Notes: a model not told the origin generated them from the letters alone. Counted from the first letter of the stretch, positions 1-5,611 are shown. The stretch: 5,838 bases of DNA from Hyphomonadaceae bacterium (GCA_030696545.1 JAUYSA010000378.1:1-5838); one strand, 5' to 3'. Program-made: numbers and translations.

Positions 1-775
1 CGGCGGCGTCGAAGCCGGCGCCGATCTCGACCCCTTTCACGGCGTTGATCGTCATCAGCGCCATGGCGATATCGCTGTCGAGTTTGGAATAGATCGGTGC
101 GCCCCAGCCGGGCGGCACGCCTTCGGCGACGACTTCAACAATGGCGCCGCATGACGAGCCAGCCTTGCGCGTCGCGTCGAGGAATTCCTCCCACTTAGCG
201 GCGGCCTCTTTGTCAGGGCACCAGAACGGGTTCTGTTCGCACTCGTCCCAGCTCCAGTTGTCGTAGTTGATCGCGTGCGGCCCGATCTGCACGATGGCGG
301 CGCGCACGGAGATCGACGGTCCAAGCACAAGACGCGCAACTGCGCCGGCGGCAACGCGCGATGCGGTCTCGCGGGCAGACGAACGCCCGCCGCCGCGATA
401 ATCGCGCACGCCATATTTCTGGTCGTACACATAGTCCGCGTGGCCCGGCCGATAGCTGTCGCGAATTTCGTTGTAGTCCTTCGAGCGCTGGTCGGTGTTC
501 TCGATCATCAGCGAGATCGGCGTGCCGGTGGTCACGGGTCCGCCGGTGCGATCGTCCTCGAACACGCCTGAGAGGATCTTTACCTTGTCCTCTTCCTGGC
601 GCTGCGTGACGAAGCGGGAGGTGCCAGGTTTCCGCTTGTCGAGGAATTGCTGGATGAACTCCGGCGTCAGCTTGAGCCCGGGAGGGCAGCCATCCACGAC
701 GGCGCCAATGGCCGGGCCATGGCTTTCGCCCCAGGTCGTCACGCGGAACATATGGCCATAGGTATTGTGCGACAT
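1..775 (-). CDS. aroC: Chorismate synthase, N-terminal 258 residues (3' end beyond window)
   Basis: AroC converts 5-enolpyruvylshikimate 3-phosphate to chorismate, the last common step of aromatic amino acid and folate synthesis, in the cytoplasm with reduced FMN. The protein opens MSHNTYGHMFRVTTWGESHG, matching the family N-terminus. Further conserved blocks are KRKPGTSR (47-54), ENTDQRSKDY (92-101), RPGHAD (109-114), DYRGGGRSSARET (125-137) and INAVKGVEIGAGFD (243-256). The two family histidines are present (H19 in GESHG, H112 in RPGHAD). The start is the ATG at 775-773, preceded by AAGGG six bases upstream (786-782). The family is about 360 residues long, so roughly 100 C-terminal residues lie left of position 1. 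It is transcribed divergently from the permease. No frameshift or missing key residue is visible in the part present. Identity is certain from direct sequence recognition. Confidence 0.97.
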   Translation of the reverse strand, partial: MSHNTYGHMFRVTTWGESHGPAIGAVVDGCPPGLKLTPEFIQQFLDKRKPGTSRFVTQRQEEDKVKILSGVFEDDRTGGPVTTGTPISLMIENTDQRSKDYNEIRDSYRPGHADYVYDQKYGVRDYRGGGRSSARETASRVAAGAVARLVLGPSISVRAAIVQIGPHAINYDNWSWDECEQNPFWCPDKEAAAKWEEFLDATRKAGSSCGAIVEVVAEGVPPGWGAPIYSKLDSDIAMALMTINAVKGVEIGAGFDAA

Positions 776-889
776 GGCCAACCCTTAAGCGCAATTCTCC
801 GGCTTTGAACAGCCTTCCCGCCCCGGCCGCGAATTGCACTGGCAGCTTTCCCGATATCGTCGCAGGGTGGACGTCTGAGCGGGGTCGAG
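776..889. promoter_or_regulatory. Divergent intergenic region between aroC and the permease
   Basis: These 114 bases must hold the 5' signals for aroC (leftward) and probably for the permease (rightward). A perfect 7-bp inverted repeat, GCAATTC (791-797) and GAATTGC (831-837), has arms centred 40 bases apart. A TTGAAC at 805-810 resembles a -35 box, but no convincing -10 box lies 16-18 bases downstream, so no promoter is assigned. Upstream of the permease ATG only a weak GGGG (881-884) precedes the start. Confidence 0.35.
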
Positions 890-2215
890 ATGGCAGACGA
901 TACGGGGACGGTTGTTGAGCAACCGACAGCCAAGGTTATTGGTTTCTGGCAGTGCTGGGCGTTTACCGTAGGCACGATGATTGGCACCGGCATCTTCATG
1001 ATGCCGGCGTTGCTGGCCCCCTATGGCGGGCTGAGCTTCGGCGGATGGCTGATCACGGCGGGCGGGTCTATCGCCATTGCGCTTGCGATCGGGCGGCTTG
1101 CCTCCCGGACGACGCGATCGGGCGGGATGCAGATCTATGTGCAGGACGCTTTCGGGAGGTTGCCAGGTTTTCTCGTGGGGTGGAGCAACTGGGTCGCGTG
1201 CGTTATTTCGACGGCGGCGCTGGCCGTGGGCTTCGTCGGCTATCTCACCGCCATCGTTCCGGGACTTTCGACCGAGCCGGGCTATCAGGCCGCTGTTGCA
1301 GTCGCTGTTATCTGGACGGTGACGCTCGGTCTGGTTCGGGGTGTGAAGGAGGCTGGCTTCGTCCAGCTTTTGCTGACAGTGCTGAAGCTGATCCCGCTCG
1401 CGCTGGTCATCATCTGGGGATTTGTCGCGGGCAAGACGGAGAACCTGCCGCCGGTGAATCCAAGCGGGGACGAGCCGCTGGCCATCCTTTCGGCGACCGC
1501 GCTGCTGACCATGTTCGCATTCATCGGGCTTGATGTTGGCGCGATGCCGGCGGGCAATGTGAAAGACCCAACGCGCACATTGCCGCGCGCTGTCGTTACC
1601 GGAACGATCACGGCCGCTGTGGTCTATATCCTCGCGACTGCCGCCGTCATGCTGCTGATCCCCGCCGGGCAGCTGGGATCGTCGACCTCGCCCTTCGCGG
1701 ACGCCGTGCGCGGCATTGGCGAGTGGGCGCCGCCTCTGATTACGGTGGGCGCGCTGGTTTCCATCGCGGGATCGTTGAACGGGAATATCTTCTGCACCGC
1801 GCAGCAATCCATGGCGGCCGGACTGGAAGGCATTGCGCCGAAAATCCTGGCGAAGCTCAACAAGGGCGAAGCGCCGTGGGTGTCGCTGATATTCAGCTCG
1901 GCGTTGGCGTCGGCTTTGTTGCTGCTGAACTATTCCCGTGGGCTTGTGGGCGCGTTCACCTTCCTGATCATGATGACGACGGTTGCGTGCCTCGTGGCTT
2001 ATCTCGTGTGCGCGCTGGCAGAGCTGAAGCATTCCTGGCGCAATGCGCGGGCATGGGCCGCTGTCGCCGTGATTGCCGCGCTTTATGCGGCGTTCGCGAT
2101 CTTTGGCGCGGGGCAGGAGTCGCTGATCTGGGGCTTTGTGCTGATCGCTCTGGGTGTGCCGGTCTACTATCTCGGGCGACAGCCTGCGGTGATCGCAGCG
2201 TCCGCACCGGCCTGA
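890..2215 (+). CDS. APC-superfamily amino acid permease/antiporter, AdiC-like
   Basis: A 441-residue inner-membrane transporter resembling the arginine/agmatine antiporter AdiC over its length, and so predicted to move an amino acid or amine. The unwound helix-1 substrate motif is present as IGTGIF (31-36; GSG in AdiC). Helix 6 carries FAFIGLD (209-215), aligned with WSFIGVE in AdiC, and PAGNVKDPTRTLPRA (220-234) matches the loop after it. SLNGNIFCTAQQ (295-306) matches the helix-8 segment. Hydrophobic helices fill the protein from about residue 16 to 430, consistent with the usual 12. The two AdiC tryptophans that stack on arginine (W202, W293) align with F209 and N299, so arginine is not a safe substrate guess. 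The ATG at 890 is the only sensible start; its ribosome site is weak. It is the first plus-strand gene, 61 bases before the SDR, and may lead an operon. Residue alignments were made by eye. Confidence 0.9.
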   Translation: MADDTGTVVEQPTAKVIGFWQCWAFTVGTMIGTGIFMMPALLAPYGGLSFGGWLITAGGSIAIALAIGRLASRTTRSGGMQIYVQDAFGRLPGFLVGWSNWVACVISTAALAVGFVGYLTAIVPGLSTEPGYQAAVAVAVIWTVTLGLVRGVKEAGFVQLLLTVLKLIPLALVIIWGFVAGKTENLPPVNPSGDEPLAILSATALLTMFAFIGLDVGAMPAGNVKDPTRTLPRAVVTGTITAAVVYILATAAVMLLIPAGQLGSSTSPFADAVRGIGEWAPPLITVGALVSIAGSLNGNIFCTAQQSMAAGLEGIAPKILAKLNKGEAPWVSLIFSSALASALLLLNYSRGLVGAFTFLIMMTTVACLVAYLVCALAELKHSWRNARAWAAVAVIAALYAAFAIFGAGQESLIWGFVLIALGVPVYYLGRQPAVIAASAPA

Positions 2216-2249
2216 TGCGGCTGGCGCAGGCTGGAGCGTATCGATAGGG

Positions 2250-2268
2250 TCCCGGCAAAACTCGGGAG
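2250..2268 (+). promoter_or_regulatory. Shine-Dalgarno of the SDR gene inside a small inverted repeat
   Basis: GGGAG at 2264-2268 lies eight bases before the ATG at 2277 and fixes that start. The same bases form the right arm of TCCCG (2250-2254) / CGGGA (2263-2267) with an 8-base loop, so a short hairpin could partly mask the ribosome site. The stem is only five pairs and could be chance. Confidence 0.4.
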
Positions 2269-2276
2269 CCAACGCG

Positions 2277-3032
2277 ATGACCTACAACTTCACGGGCAAG
2301 ACCGCCGTTGTGACCGGCGCAAGCCGGGGGATTGGCGAGGCGATCGCGCGGACGCTGGCGGCCGATGGCGCGAAGGTGGCGCTGGTGGCGCGCTCGGCTG
2401 ACAAGCTGAAGGCGTTGGCGGCGAGCCTGCCAAATGGCGCGGTGGCGATCGAGGCTGACATGAGCTCGGCCGATGGCTGGAAGGCTGCGGCGGAGCAGGC
2501 GCTGAAGGCGCTGGGCGAGGTGGATATCCTTGTCAACAATGCGGGCGTCAGCGCTGCGCAGGCGATGGGCAAGGTCACGCCGGAAGGGCTCGACGAGACG
2601 CTGAACGTGAACGTGCGGAACCTGATCCTGCTGACTGATGCGCTGTCGGCTTCGCTGATCAAGCGGAAGGGTACGGTGATCAACATCTCGTCCGTGTCGT
2701 CGTTCTCGGGTGCGCTGGGGCAGATCGCGTATTCGACGTCGAAGGGCGCGGTGAATTCGTTCACGCGCAATGCCTCGATCGATCTCGGCCGCGCGGGCGT
2801 TCGGGTGAATGCGATTGCGCCAGGCGTGATCGATGACGGCATGTGGTCGACCGCGTTCTCGAAGGGGCTCGACCGCGAAAAGACCCTGGAGCGCATGGGG
2901 CGGCTTGTACCGCTGGAGAAGCGCTGGGGCGCGGCGCAGGATATTGCCGATGCTGTCGCATTCCTTGCGTCCGACAAGGCGGGGTATATCACGGGGCAGG
3001 TGTTGCGCGTTGATGGCGGGATGATTGTCTGA
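2277..3032 (+). CDS. Classical short-chain dehydrogenase/reductase (FabG-like SDR)
   Basis: A 251-residue NAD(P)-dependent oxidoreductase of the classical SDR family. Cofactor-binding TGASRGIG is at 13-20 and NNAG at 87-90. The catalytic tetrad is N112, S139, Y152 and K156 (YSTSK). The C-terminal GQVLRVDGG (240-248) is typical. R16 in the glycine motif and R39 after the second strand point to NADP(H) rather than NAD(H). Such proteins are often named 3-oxoacyl-ACP reductase, but nothing here fixes the substrate and no fatty-acid genes are adjacent. It is not a FabI-type enoyl reductase, because the Y-to-K spacing is the classical YxxxK. The start is set by GGGAG eight bases upstream. The stop overlaps the pdxH start by one base (TGATG), so the two are probably co-translated. 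Family is certain; substrate unknown. Confidence 0.93.
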   Translation: MTYNFTGKTAVVTGASRGIGEAIARTLAADGAKVALVARSADKLKALAASLPNGAVAIEADMSSADGWKAAAEQALKALGEVDILVNNAGVSAAQAMGKVTPEGLDETLNVNVRNLILLTDALSASLIKRKGTVINISSVSSFSGALGQIAYSTSKGAVNSFTRNASIDLGRAGVRVNAIAPGVIDDGMWSTAFSKGLDREKTLERMGRLVPLEKRWGAAQDIADAVAFLASDKAGYITGQVLRVDGGMIV

Positions 3033-3703
3033 TGGCTGACAAGGGTATTCCGGCGTCTCCCAGCGCAGAGGACTATGCGCGGTCGGCGGCGAATTCGCCG
3101 GATGATGGGGCGTGGTTCGCGAAGACGGATCCGTTCGTGCTGTTTGGCGAGTGGCTGGAAGACGCCAAGAAGAAAGAGCCGAACGATCCGAACGCGATGG
3201 CGCTCGCGACCGCCGATGAGCATGGCGCGCCGGATGTGCGGATGGTTCTGCTGAAGGACGTTTCGGGCGACGGGTTCGTGTTTTATTCGAACGCCGAAAG
3301 CCGGAAGGGGCGGCAGCTCGCGGCCAACGGACAGGCTGCGCTGTGCTTCCACTGGAAGAGCCTGCGGCGGTCCGTGCGGGTTTCAGGGAAGATCGAGACC
3401 GTTACCGCTGAGGAAGCCGACGCCTATTTCGCGTCGCGGGCCAAGGACAGCCAGATCGGGGCGTGGGCGTCTGAACAATCCCGGCCGATGCAGGGGCGGT
3501 TCGAGCTGGAGAAGCGGATCGCGGGCTTTGCGGCGAAATATGCTCTGGGCAAGACGCCGCGTCCGCCGCACTGGATCGGCTGGCGGGTGGTCCCGACCCG
3601 GATCGAGTTCTGGCGTGACAGGCCGTTCCGGCTGCATGACCGGCTGGAGTTCACGCGCGAGGGCCGGGGCCAGCCGTGGAGCACGAACAGGCTTTATCCC
3701 TGA
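3032..3703 (+). CDS. pdxH: Pyridoxamine/pyridoxine 5'-phosphate oxidase
   Basis: An FMN enzyme that oxidises pyridoxamine or pyridoxine 5'-phosphate to pyridoxal 5'-phosphate (PLP) with oxygen, in the cytoplasm. The length of 223 residues is close to the E. coli enzyme (218). The FMN segments are RMVLLK (70-75), FYSNAESRKGRQLA (84-97) and FHWKSLRRSVRVSG (106-119). The substrate phosphate contacts K75, Y132, R136 and S140 are in place. The C-terminal block PHWIGWRVVPTRIEFWRD (179-196), then RLHDR (200-204; R200 and H202 matching the E. coli active-site pair) and a closing NRLYP, is diagnostic. The ATG at 3032 overlaps the TGA of the SDR (TGATG) and has no clear ribosome site of its own, which suggests coupling to SDR translation. 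Nothing is missing or broken. Why an SDR is coupled to it is unclear. Confidence 0.97.
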   Translation: MADKGIPASPSAEDYARSAANSPDDGAWFAKTDPFVLFGEWLEDAKKKEPNDPNAMALATADEHGAPDVRMVLLKDVSGDGFVFYSNAESRKGRQLAANGQAALCFHWKSLRRSVRVSGKIETVTAEEADAYFASRAKDSQIGAWASEQSRPMQGRFELEKRIAGFAAKYALGKTPRPPHWIGWRVVPTRIEFWRDRPFRLHDRLEFTREGRGQPWSTNRLYP

Positions 3704-3799
3704 TCCTGCGGCGAGGGCGTTGTCGCCCACGTCATGGCTGTGGCAGCATCGCTCGAAATACGAGTCAGCCGGTGAGCTGACCTTAGGGAGAGCGATCGA
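3704..3799 (+). promoter_or_regulatory. Gap between pdxH and cyclase: weak hairpin and a good ribosome site
   Basis: GGGCG (3715-3719) and CGCCC (3724-3728) can form a 5-bp stem with a TTGT loop 11 bases after the pdxH stop, but no T-tract follows, so it is at best a weak terminator or pause. AGGGAG at 3785-3790, nine bases before the ATG at 3800, is a good Shine-Dalgarno. Its presence and the 96-base gap suggest the cyclase is translated independently and may have its own promoter. No convincing -35/-10 pair was seen. Confidence 0.4.
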
Positions 3800-4762
3800 A
3801 TGGACATGCTGCAGCGTTTTGCGTTGTCGGTTGTGCTGGCTTGCTGTTCCGAGAGTGCAATAGCGCAACAGACTACCGCGCCGTCGGCACAGCATTCCGA
3901 GCCGTGGTGGAATTCGCCGTGGGGCGAGGACGACCGGCTGGGGAACGTCAACAATCTCACGCCCGAGGGGGTTAAGCGCGCGGCGGGTCTGGTGAAGACC
4001 GGCAAGGTCTATGCGCTGGGCATTCCGACCGCGCCGGAGTCGGCGGCTTATGGGACGCGGCAATATACGGTCGAGCGGACGCCGGGGCCGGATGCGGATT
4101 ATACCTCGAACGGATCGCAGCGGGTCACGGCTTTCGACGAAAAGATCTCCAGCTCGATGGGCGTGGGCACGCAGATCGATGGCTTCGGACATCTTGGGGT
4201 GGACCATCATTACTATAACGGGATCACGGGCAAGGAAGTCGCCACCACGCGCGCTTTGCAGACGGCTGATATTCCGCCGATCGTTACGCGCGGCGTTCTG
4301 ATCGACATGACCAAGCAGTTCGGCAAGCCGATGCTTGAAGTGGGCGACACCTATAACCGCGCCGAGATCGAGGCGGCGATGAAGGCGCAGGGCGTCACCA
4401 TCGGCAAGGGCGATGTGGTTCTGTTCCACACCGGCTGGATGGCGGGCAAGATGCTGAGCGACAAGGATCTCTATCGCTCGCGCGAGCCGGGCATTGGGGA
4501 AGATGGAGCGATCTTCCTGGCGGATCTCGGTGTTGTGGCAATCGGATCGGACACGGTTGCGCTTGAGGCTTTGCCCTCGCCGCCGGGGAAGACGTTTATC
4601 GTTCACCAGACCTTGCTGGCCAAGAAAGGCGTGCATGTGCTCGAGACGATCGACACCAATCAGCTGGCCGCGGATGGGGTGAAGGAGTTTCTGTTCGTGC
4701 TGGGGATTCCGCGGATGGTGGGGACGGTGCAGATGGTGATCAATCCGGTCGCGATCAGCTAG
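3800..4762 (+). CDS. Secreted cyclase-family (kynurenine formamidase-like) metal hydrolase
   Basis: A 320-residue member of the cyclase family (Pfam PF04199: kynurenine formamidase, isatin hydrolase and relatives), typically metal-dependent hydrolases of amide or lactone bonds. Residues 1-22 look like a signal peptide (MDMLQR, then hydrophobic FALSVVLACC, then AIA before Q23), so it is probably exported. C15 after VLA leaves a weak lipoprotein option. Family segments are WGEDDRLGNVNNLTPE (41-56), GVGTQIDGFGH (121-131), VVLFHTGW (206-213), EDGAIFLADLGVVAIGSDTVALE (234-256) and VHQTLLAKKGVHVLET (268-283). D127, H131, H269 and E282 fit the metal and catalytic set. The first two metal histidines of KynB are replaced by G121 and Q125, as in the GTQxD subgroup, so this should not be called kynB. 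The start is set by AGGGAG at 3785-3790. The stop TAG overlaps the next gene's GTG. Substrate unknown. Confidence 0.88.
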   Translation: MDMLQRFALSVVLACCSESAIAQQTTAPSAQHSEPWWNSPWGEDDRLGNVNNLTPEGVKRAAGLVKTGKVYALGIPTAPESAAYGTRQYTVERTPGPDADYTSNGSQRVTAFDEKISSSMGVGTQIDGFGHLGVDHHYYNGITGKEVATTRALQTADIPPIVTRGVLIDMTKQFGKPMLEVGDTYNRAEIEAAMKAQGVTIGKGDVVLFHTGWMAGKMLSDKDLYRSREPGIGEDGAIFLADLGVVAIGSDTVALEALPSPPGKTFIVHQTLLAKKGVHVLETIDTNQLAADGVKEFLFVLGIPRMVGTVQMVINPVAIS

Positions 4763-5124
4763 TGCCGCTGAGCCTGAAGGCGTTCAACACGTTCTGCGGT
4801 TCGCTTCCTGCGACGACTTTCGTTGAGCAGTGGGGCGGGGCGCAGGTCTGGAAGGTCGGGGGCAAGGTGTTTGCGGTGGCGTGGTTCGAGAAGGGCCATG
4901 AGCCGGGGATCACGTTCAAGGTTTCCGACATCGGGTGGGAAGTTCTGAAGGATGCGCCCGGGTGCAGGGGTGCGCCTTACTTTGCTTCGCGCGGGATGAA
5001 GTGGATCCAGAGCTATGCGAAGCCGGGGCTGAGTGCGCGGGAGCTGAAGGGGTATCTGGAGGTGTCGCATCGGTTGGTGGCGGAGCGGCTGCCGAAGCGG
5101 GTGCGGCGGGAGATTGGGGTTTAG
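4762..5124 (+). CDS. MmcQ/YjbR-family small protein
   Basis: A 120-residue protein of the MmcQ/YjbR family (PF04237), a small alpha/beta fold sometimes described as DNA-binding-like, with no established biochemical role that I can name. Matching features are the N-terminal LKAFNTFCGSLP (5-16), VWKVGGKVFAVAWF (29-42), GITFKVSD (49-56), a proline-tyrosine segment RGAPYFASRGMKWIQ (69-83) and the terminal helix SARELKGYLEVSHRLVAERLPKR (91-113). The proposed start is GTG at 4762, sharing a base with the cyclase stop (TAGTG). No ATG occurs in frame before codon 79, which would remove most of the domain. There is no obvious Shine-Dalgarno, so translation likely depends on the upstream gene. It has no signal peptide, so it is cytoplasmic, unlike its exported neighbour; a direct functional link to the cyclase is therefore uncertain. 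Confidence 0.85.
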   Translation: MPLSLKAFNTFCGSLPATTFVEQWGGAQVWKVGGKVFAVAWFEKGHEPGITFKVSDIGWEVLKDAPGCRGAPYFASRGMKWIQSYAKPGLSARELKGYLEVSHRLVAERLPKRVRREIGV

Positions 5125-5176
5125 GCGCGCGAACGCGGCCTCGCTGGTGGGCGAGTTGGGGTGGGTTCGGTTGTGG

Positions 5177-5196
5177 GCCTGATGGTTAGATCAGGC
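5177..5196 (+). terminator. Hairpin after the YjbR gene, possible transcription terminator
   Basis: GCCTGAT (5177-5183) and ATCAGGC (5190-5196) form a perfect 7-bp stem with loop GGTTAG, 52 bases after the last stop codon of the plus-strand gene run. No T-tract follows, so intrinsic termination is uncertain. Position makes it the first candidate for ending the transcript; the next hairpin (5206-5222) is the alternative. Confidence 0.4.
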
Positions 5197-5205
5197 TGAT
5201 GGGCG

Positions 5206-5222
5206 GGCGGAATCTATCCGCC
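5206..5222 (+). terminator. Second hairpin, GTGTTT after stem; alternative terminator
   Basis: GGCGGA (5206-5211) and TCCGCC (5217-5222) form a 6-bp stem with loop ATCTA, followed by GTGTTT (5223-5228). This is slightly more terminator-like than the preceding hairpin, but it also abuts the palindrome block and may belong to it. Confidence 0.35.
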
Positions 5223-5226
5223 GTGT

Positions 5227-5244
5227 TTCCCGCGAAGGCGGGAA
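5227..5244. repeat. REP-like palindrome, TTCCCGC/GCGGGAA
   Basis: A perfect 7-bp stem, TTCCCGC (5227-5233) and GCGGGAA (5238-5244), with loop GAAG. The unit strongly resembles the widespread proteobacterial repeat that reads TTCCCGCGAAAGCGGGAA in many genomes. The core recurs inverted at 5389-5400. Confidence 0.75.
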
Positions 5245-5270
5245 GCCAAACTTTGTGCGGAGGGATTCTG

Positions 5271-5285
5271 AGCGCTCTGCGCGCT
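5271..5285. repeat. Small inverted repeat AGCGC/GCGCT
   Basis: AGCGC (5271-5275) and GCGCT (5281-5285) flank loop TCTGC. At five pairs it is weak alone, and is listed because it fills the gap between stronger palindromes of the block. Confidence 0.35.
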
Positions 5286-5307
5286 TGTTTGCTCAAGAGG
5301 ACTGGAG

Positions 5308-5328
5308 GCCCTTCGCATAGCTCAGGGC
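5308..5328. repeat. Inverted repeat of the GCCCTTCG...CTCAGGGC type
   Basis: GCCCT (5308-5312) pairs with AGGGC (5324-5328). Inside, GC (5315-5316) can pair with GC (5320-5321) around loop ATA, leaving a symmetric TC/TC internal loop. The sequence is a variant of the CCCTTCGACAAGCTCAGGG element found dispersed in many alphaproteobacterial genomes (recognition from memory). Confidence 0.6.
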
Positions 5329-5338
5329 TTGCGTCGTT

Positions 5339-5363
5339 CGAATTGGTCCCCCGGACCAATTCG
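5339..5363. repeat. Perfect 11-bp palindrome with CCC loop
   Basis: CGAATTGGTCC (5339-5349) is the exact reverse complement of GGACCAATTCG (5353-5363), with loop CCC. It is the longest uninterrupted tight hairpin in the window. No T-tract follows on either strand, so it is not an ordinary intrinsic terminator. Confidence 0.85.
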
Positions 5364-5375
5364 CGCCTACGGCGC
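5363..5375. repeat. Hairpin GCGCC-TAC-GGCGC
   Basis: GCGCC (5363-5367) and GGCGC (5371-5375) form a 5-bp stem directly abutting, and sharing one base with, the 11-bp palindrome. On the minus strand the loop is GTA closed by C-G, the same loop as the hairpins at 5528-5540 and 5551-5569. Confidence 0.65.
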
Positions 5376-5384
5376 CACTCCTCA

Positions 5385-5400
5385 CCCGCGCCTTCGCGGG
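5385..5400. repeat. Palindrome CCCGCG/CGCGGG, inverted relative of 5227-5244
   Basis: CCCGCG (5385-5390) and CGCGGG (5395-5400) with loop CCTT. Bases 5389-5400 are the reverse complement of 5229-5240, so this is a second, oppositely oriented and diverged copy of the same core. Confidence 0.65.
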
Positions 5401-5425
5401 GAACGCGGATCCAAGATCCGCTTCC
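5400..5425. repeat. Palindrome GCGGATC/GATCCGC with GGAA/TTCC extension
   Basis: GCGGATC (5405-5411) and GATCCGC (5415-5421) form a perfect 7-bp stem with loop CAA. GGAA (5400-5403) and TTCC (5422-5425) extend it to eleven pairs with one bulged C (5404). It overlaps the preceding palindrome by one base, so both stems cannot fully form together. Confidence 0.7.
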
Positions 5426-5472
5426 AGAATGGTGCGTGTGTGCCCCCTCCGTCTTGCGCGCAAGAGCACGCA

Positions 5473-5551
5473 ATCCACCTCCCCCGCCTTCGGCAGTGGA
5501 GGCAATTCCCCTCAGTCTTGTCCTCCACCTGCGTAGCAGGGGGAGGTGGAT
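5473..5551. repeat. Long inverted repeat with 13-bp perfect arms and two nested hairpins
   Basis: ATCCACCTCCCCC (5473-5485) is the exact reverse complement of GGGGGAGGTGGAT (5539-5551), 53 bases apart. The arms can instead fold locally. In the left hairpin, CCTCC (5478-5482) pairs with GGAGG (5498-5502) above GCC-TTC-GGC (5486-5494). In the right hairpin, CCTCC (5522-5526) pairs with GGAGG (5542-5546) above CCTGC-GTA-GCAGG (5528-5540). The two local hairpins share their plan, suggesting duplication. The long and local folds exclude each other. Confidence 0.75.
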
Positions 5552-5569
5552 CGCTGACGTAGTCAGCGA
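5551..5569. repeat. Perfect 8-bp hairpin with GTA loop
   Basis: TCGCTGAC (5551-5558) and GTCAGCGA (5562-5569) flank loop GTA. It directly follows, and shares base 5551 with, the long inverted repeat. The following GACGGAGGGGGATGG (5570-5584) is the continuation commonly seen with this repeat type. Confidence 0.75.
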
Positions 5570-5611
5570 GACGGAGGGGGATGGTGAGGTGTGGCCCATG
5601 GCGGTGAGCAC

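Noticed and set aside
805..833. A sigma-70 promoter with TTGAAC as -35 for the permease
   Set aside because: The bases 16-18 positions downstream (around CGCGAA) do not resemble a -10 box.
213..839. A 208-codon minus-strand frame overlapping aroC in another frame
   Set aside because: aroC is certain in its own frame across this stretch; this is a frame-shifted shadow.
785..2272. A 495-codon open frame antisense to the permease
   Set aside because: It mirrors a well-recognised membrane transporter and is rich in Arg, His and Gln, as expected of a GC-rich antisense shadow. No domain is recognisable.
2277..3032. Naming the SDR fabI or fabG
   Set aside because: The YxxxK spacing excludes FabI. 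FabG resemblance is generic to classical SDRs, and no acyl carrier protein or fatty-acid gene is next to it.
2282..3352. A 356-codon open frame antisense to the SDR and pdxH
   Set aside because: It runs across two recognised genes on the other strand, with no family resemblance or ribosome site. Long antisense frames are common at this base composition.
3383..4636. A 417-codon open frame antisense to pdxH and the cyclase
   Set aside because: Same reasoning: both sense genes are securely identified, and the antisense protein has shadow-like composition.
3800..4762. Naming the cyclase kynB (kynurenine formamidase)
   Set aside because: Two metal-ligand histidines are replaced, a signal peptide is likely, and no kynurenine-pathway gene is adjacent.
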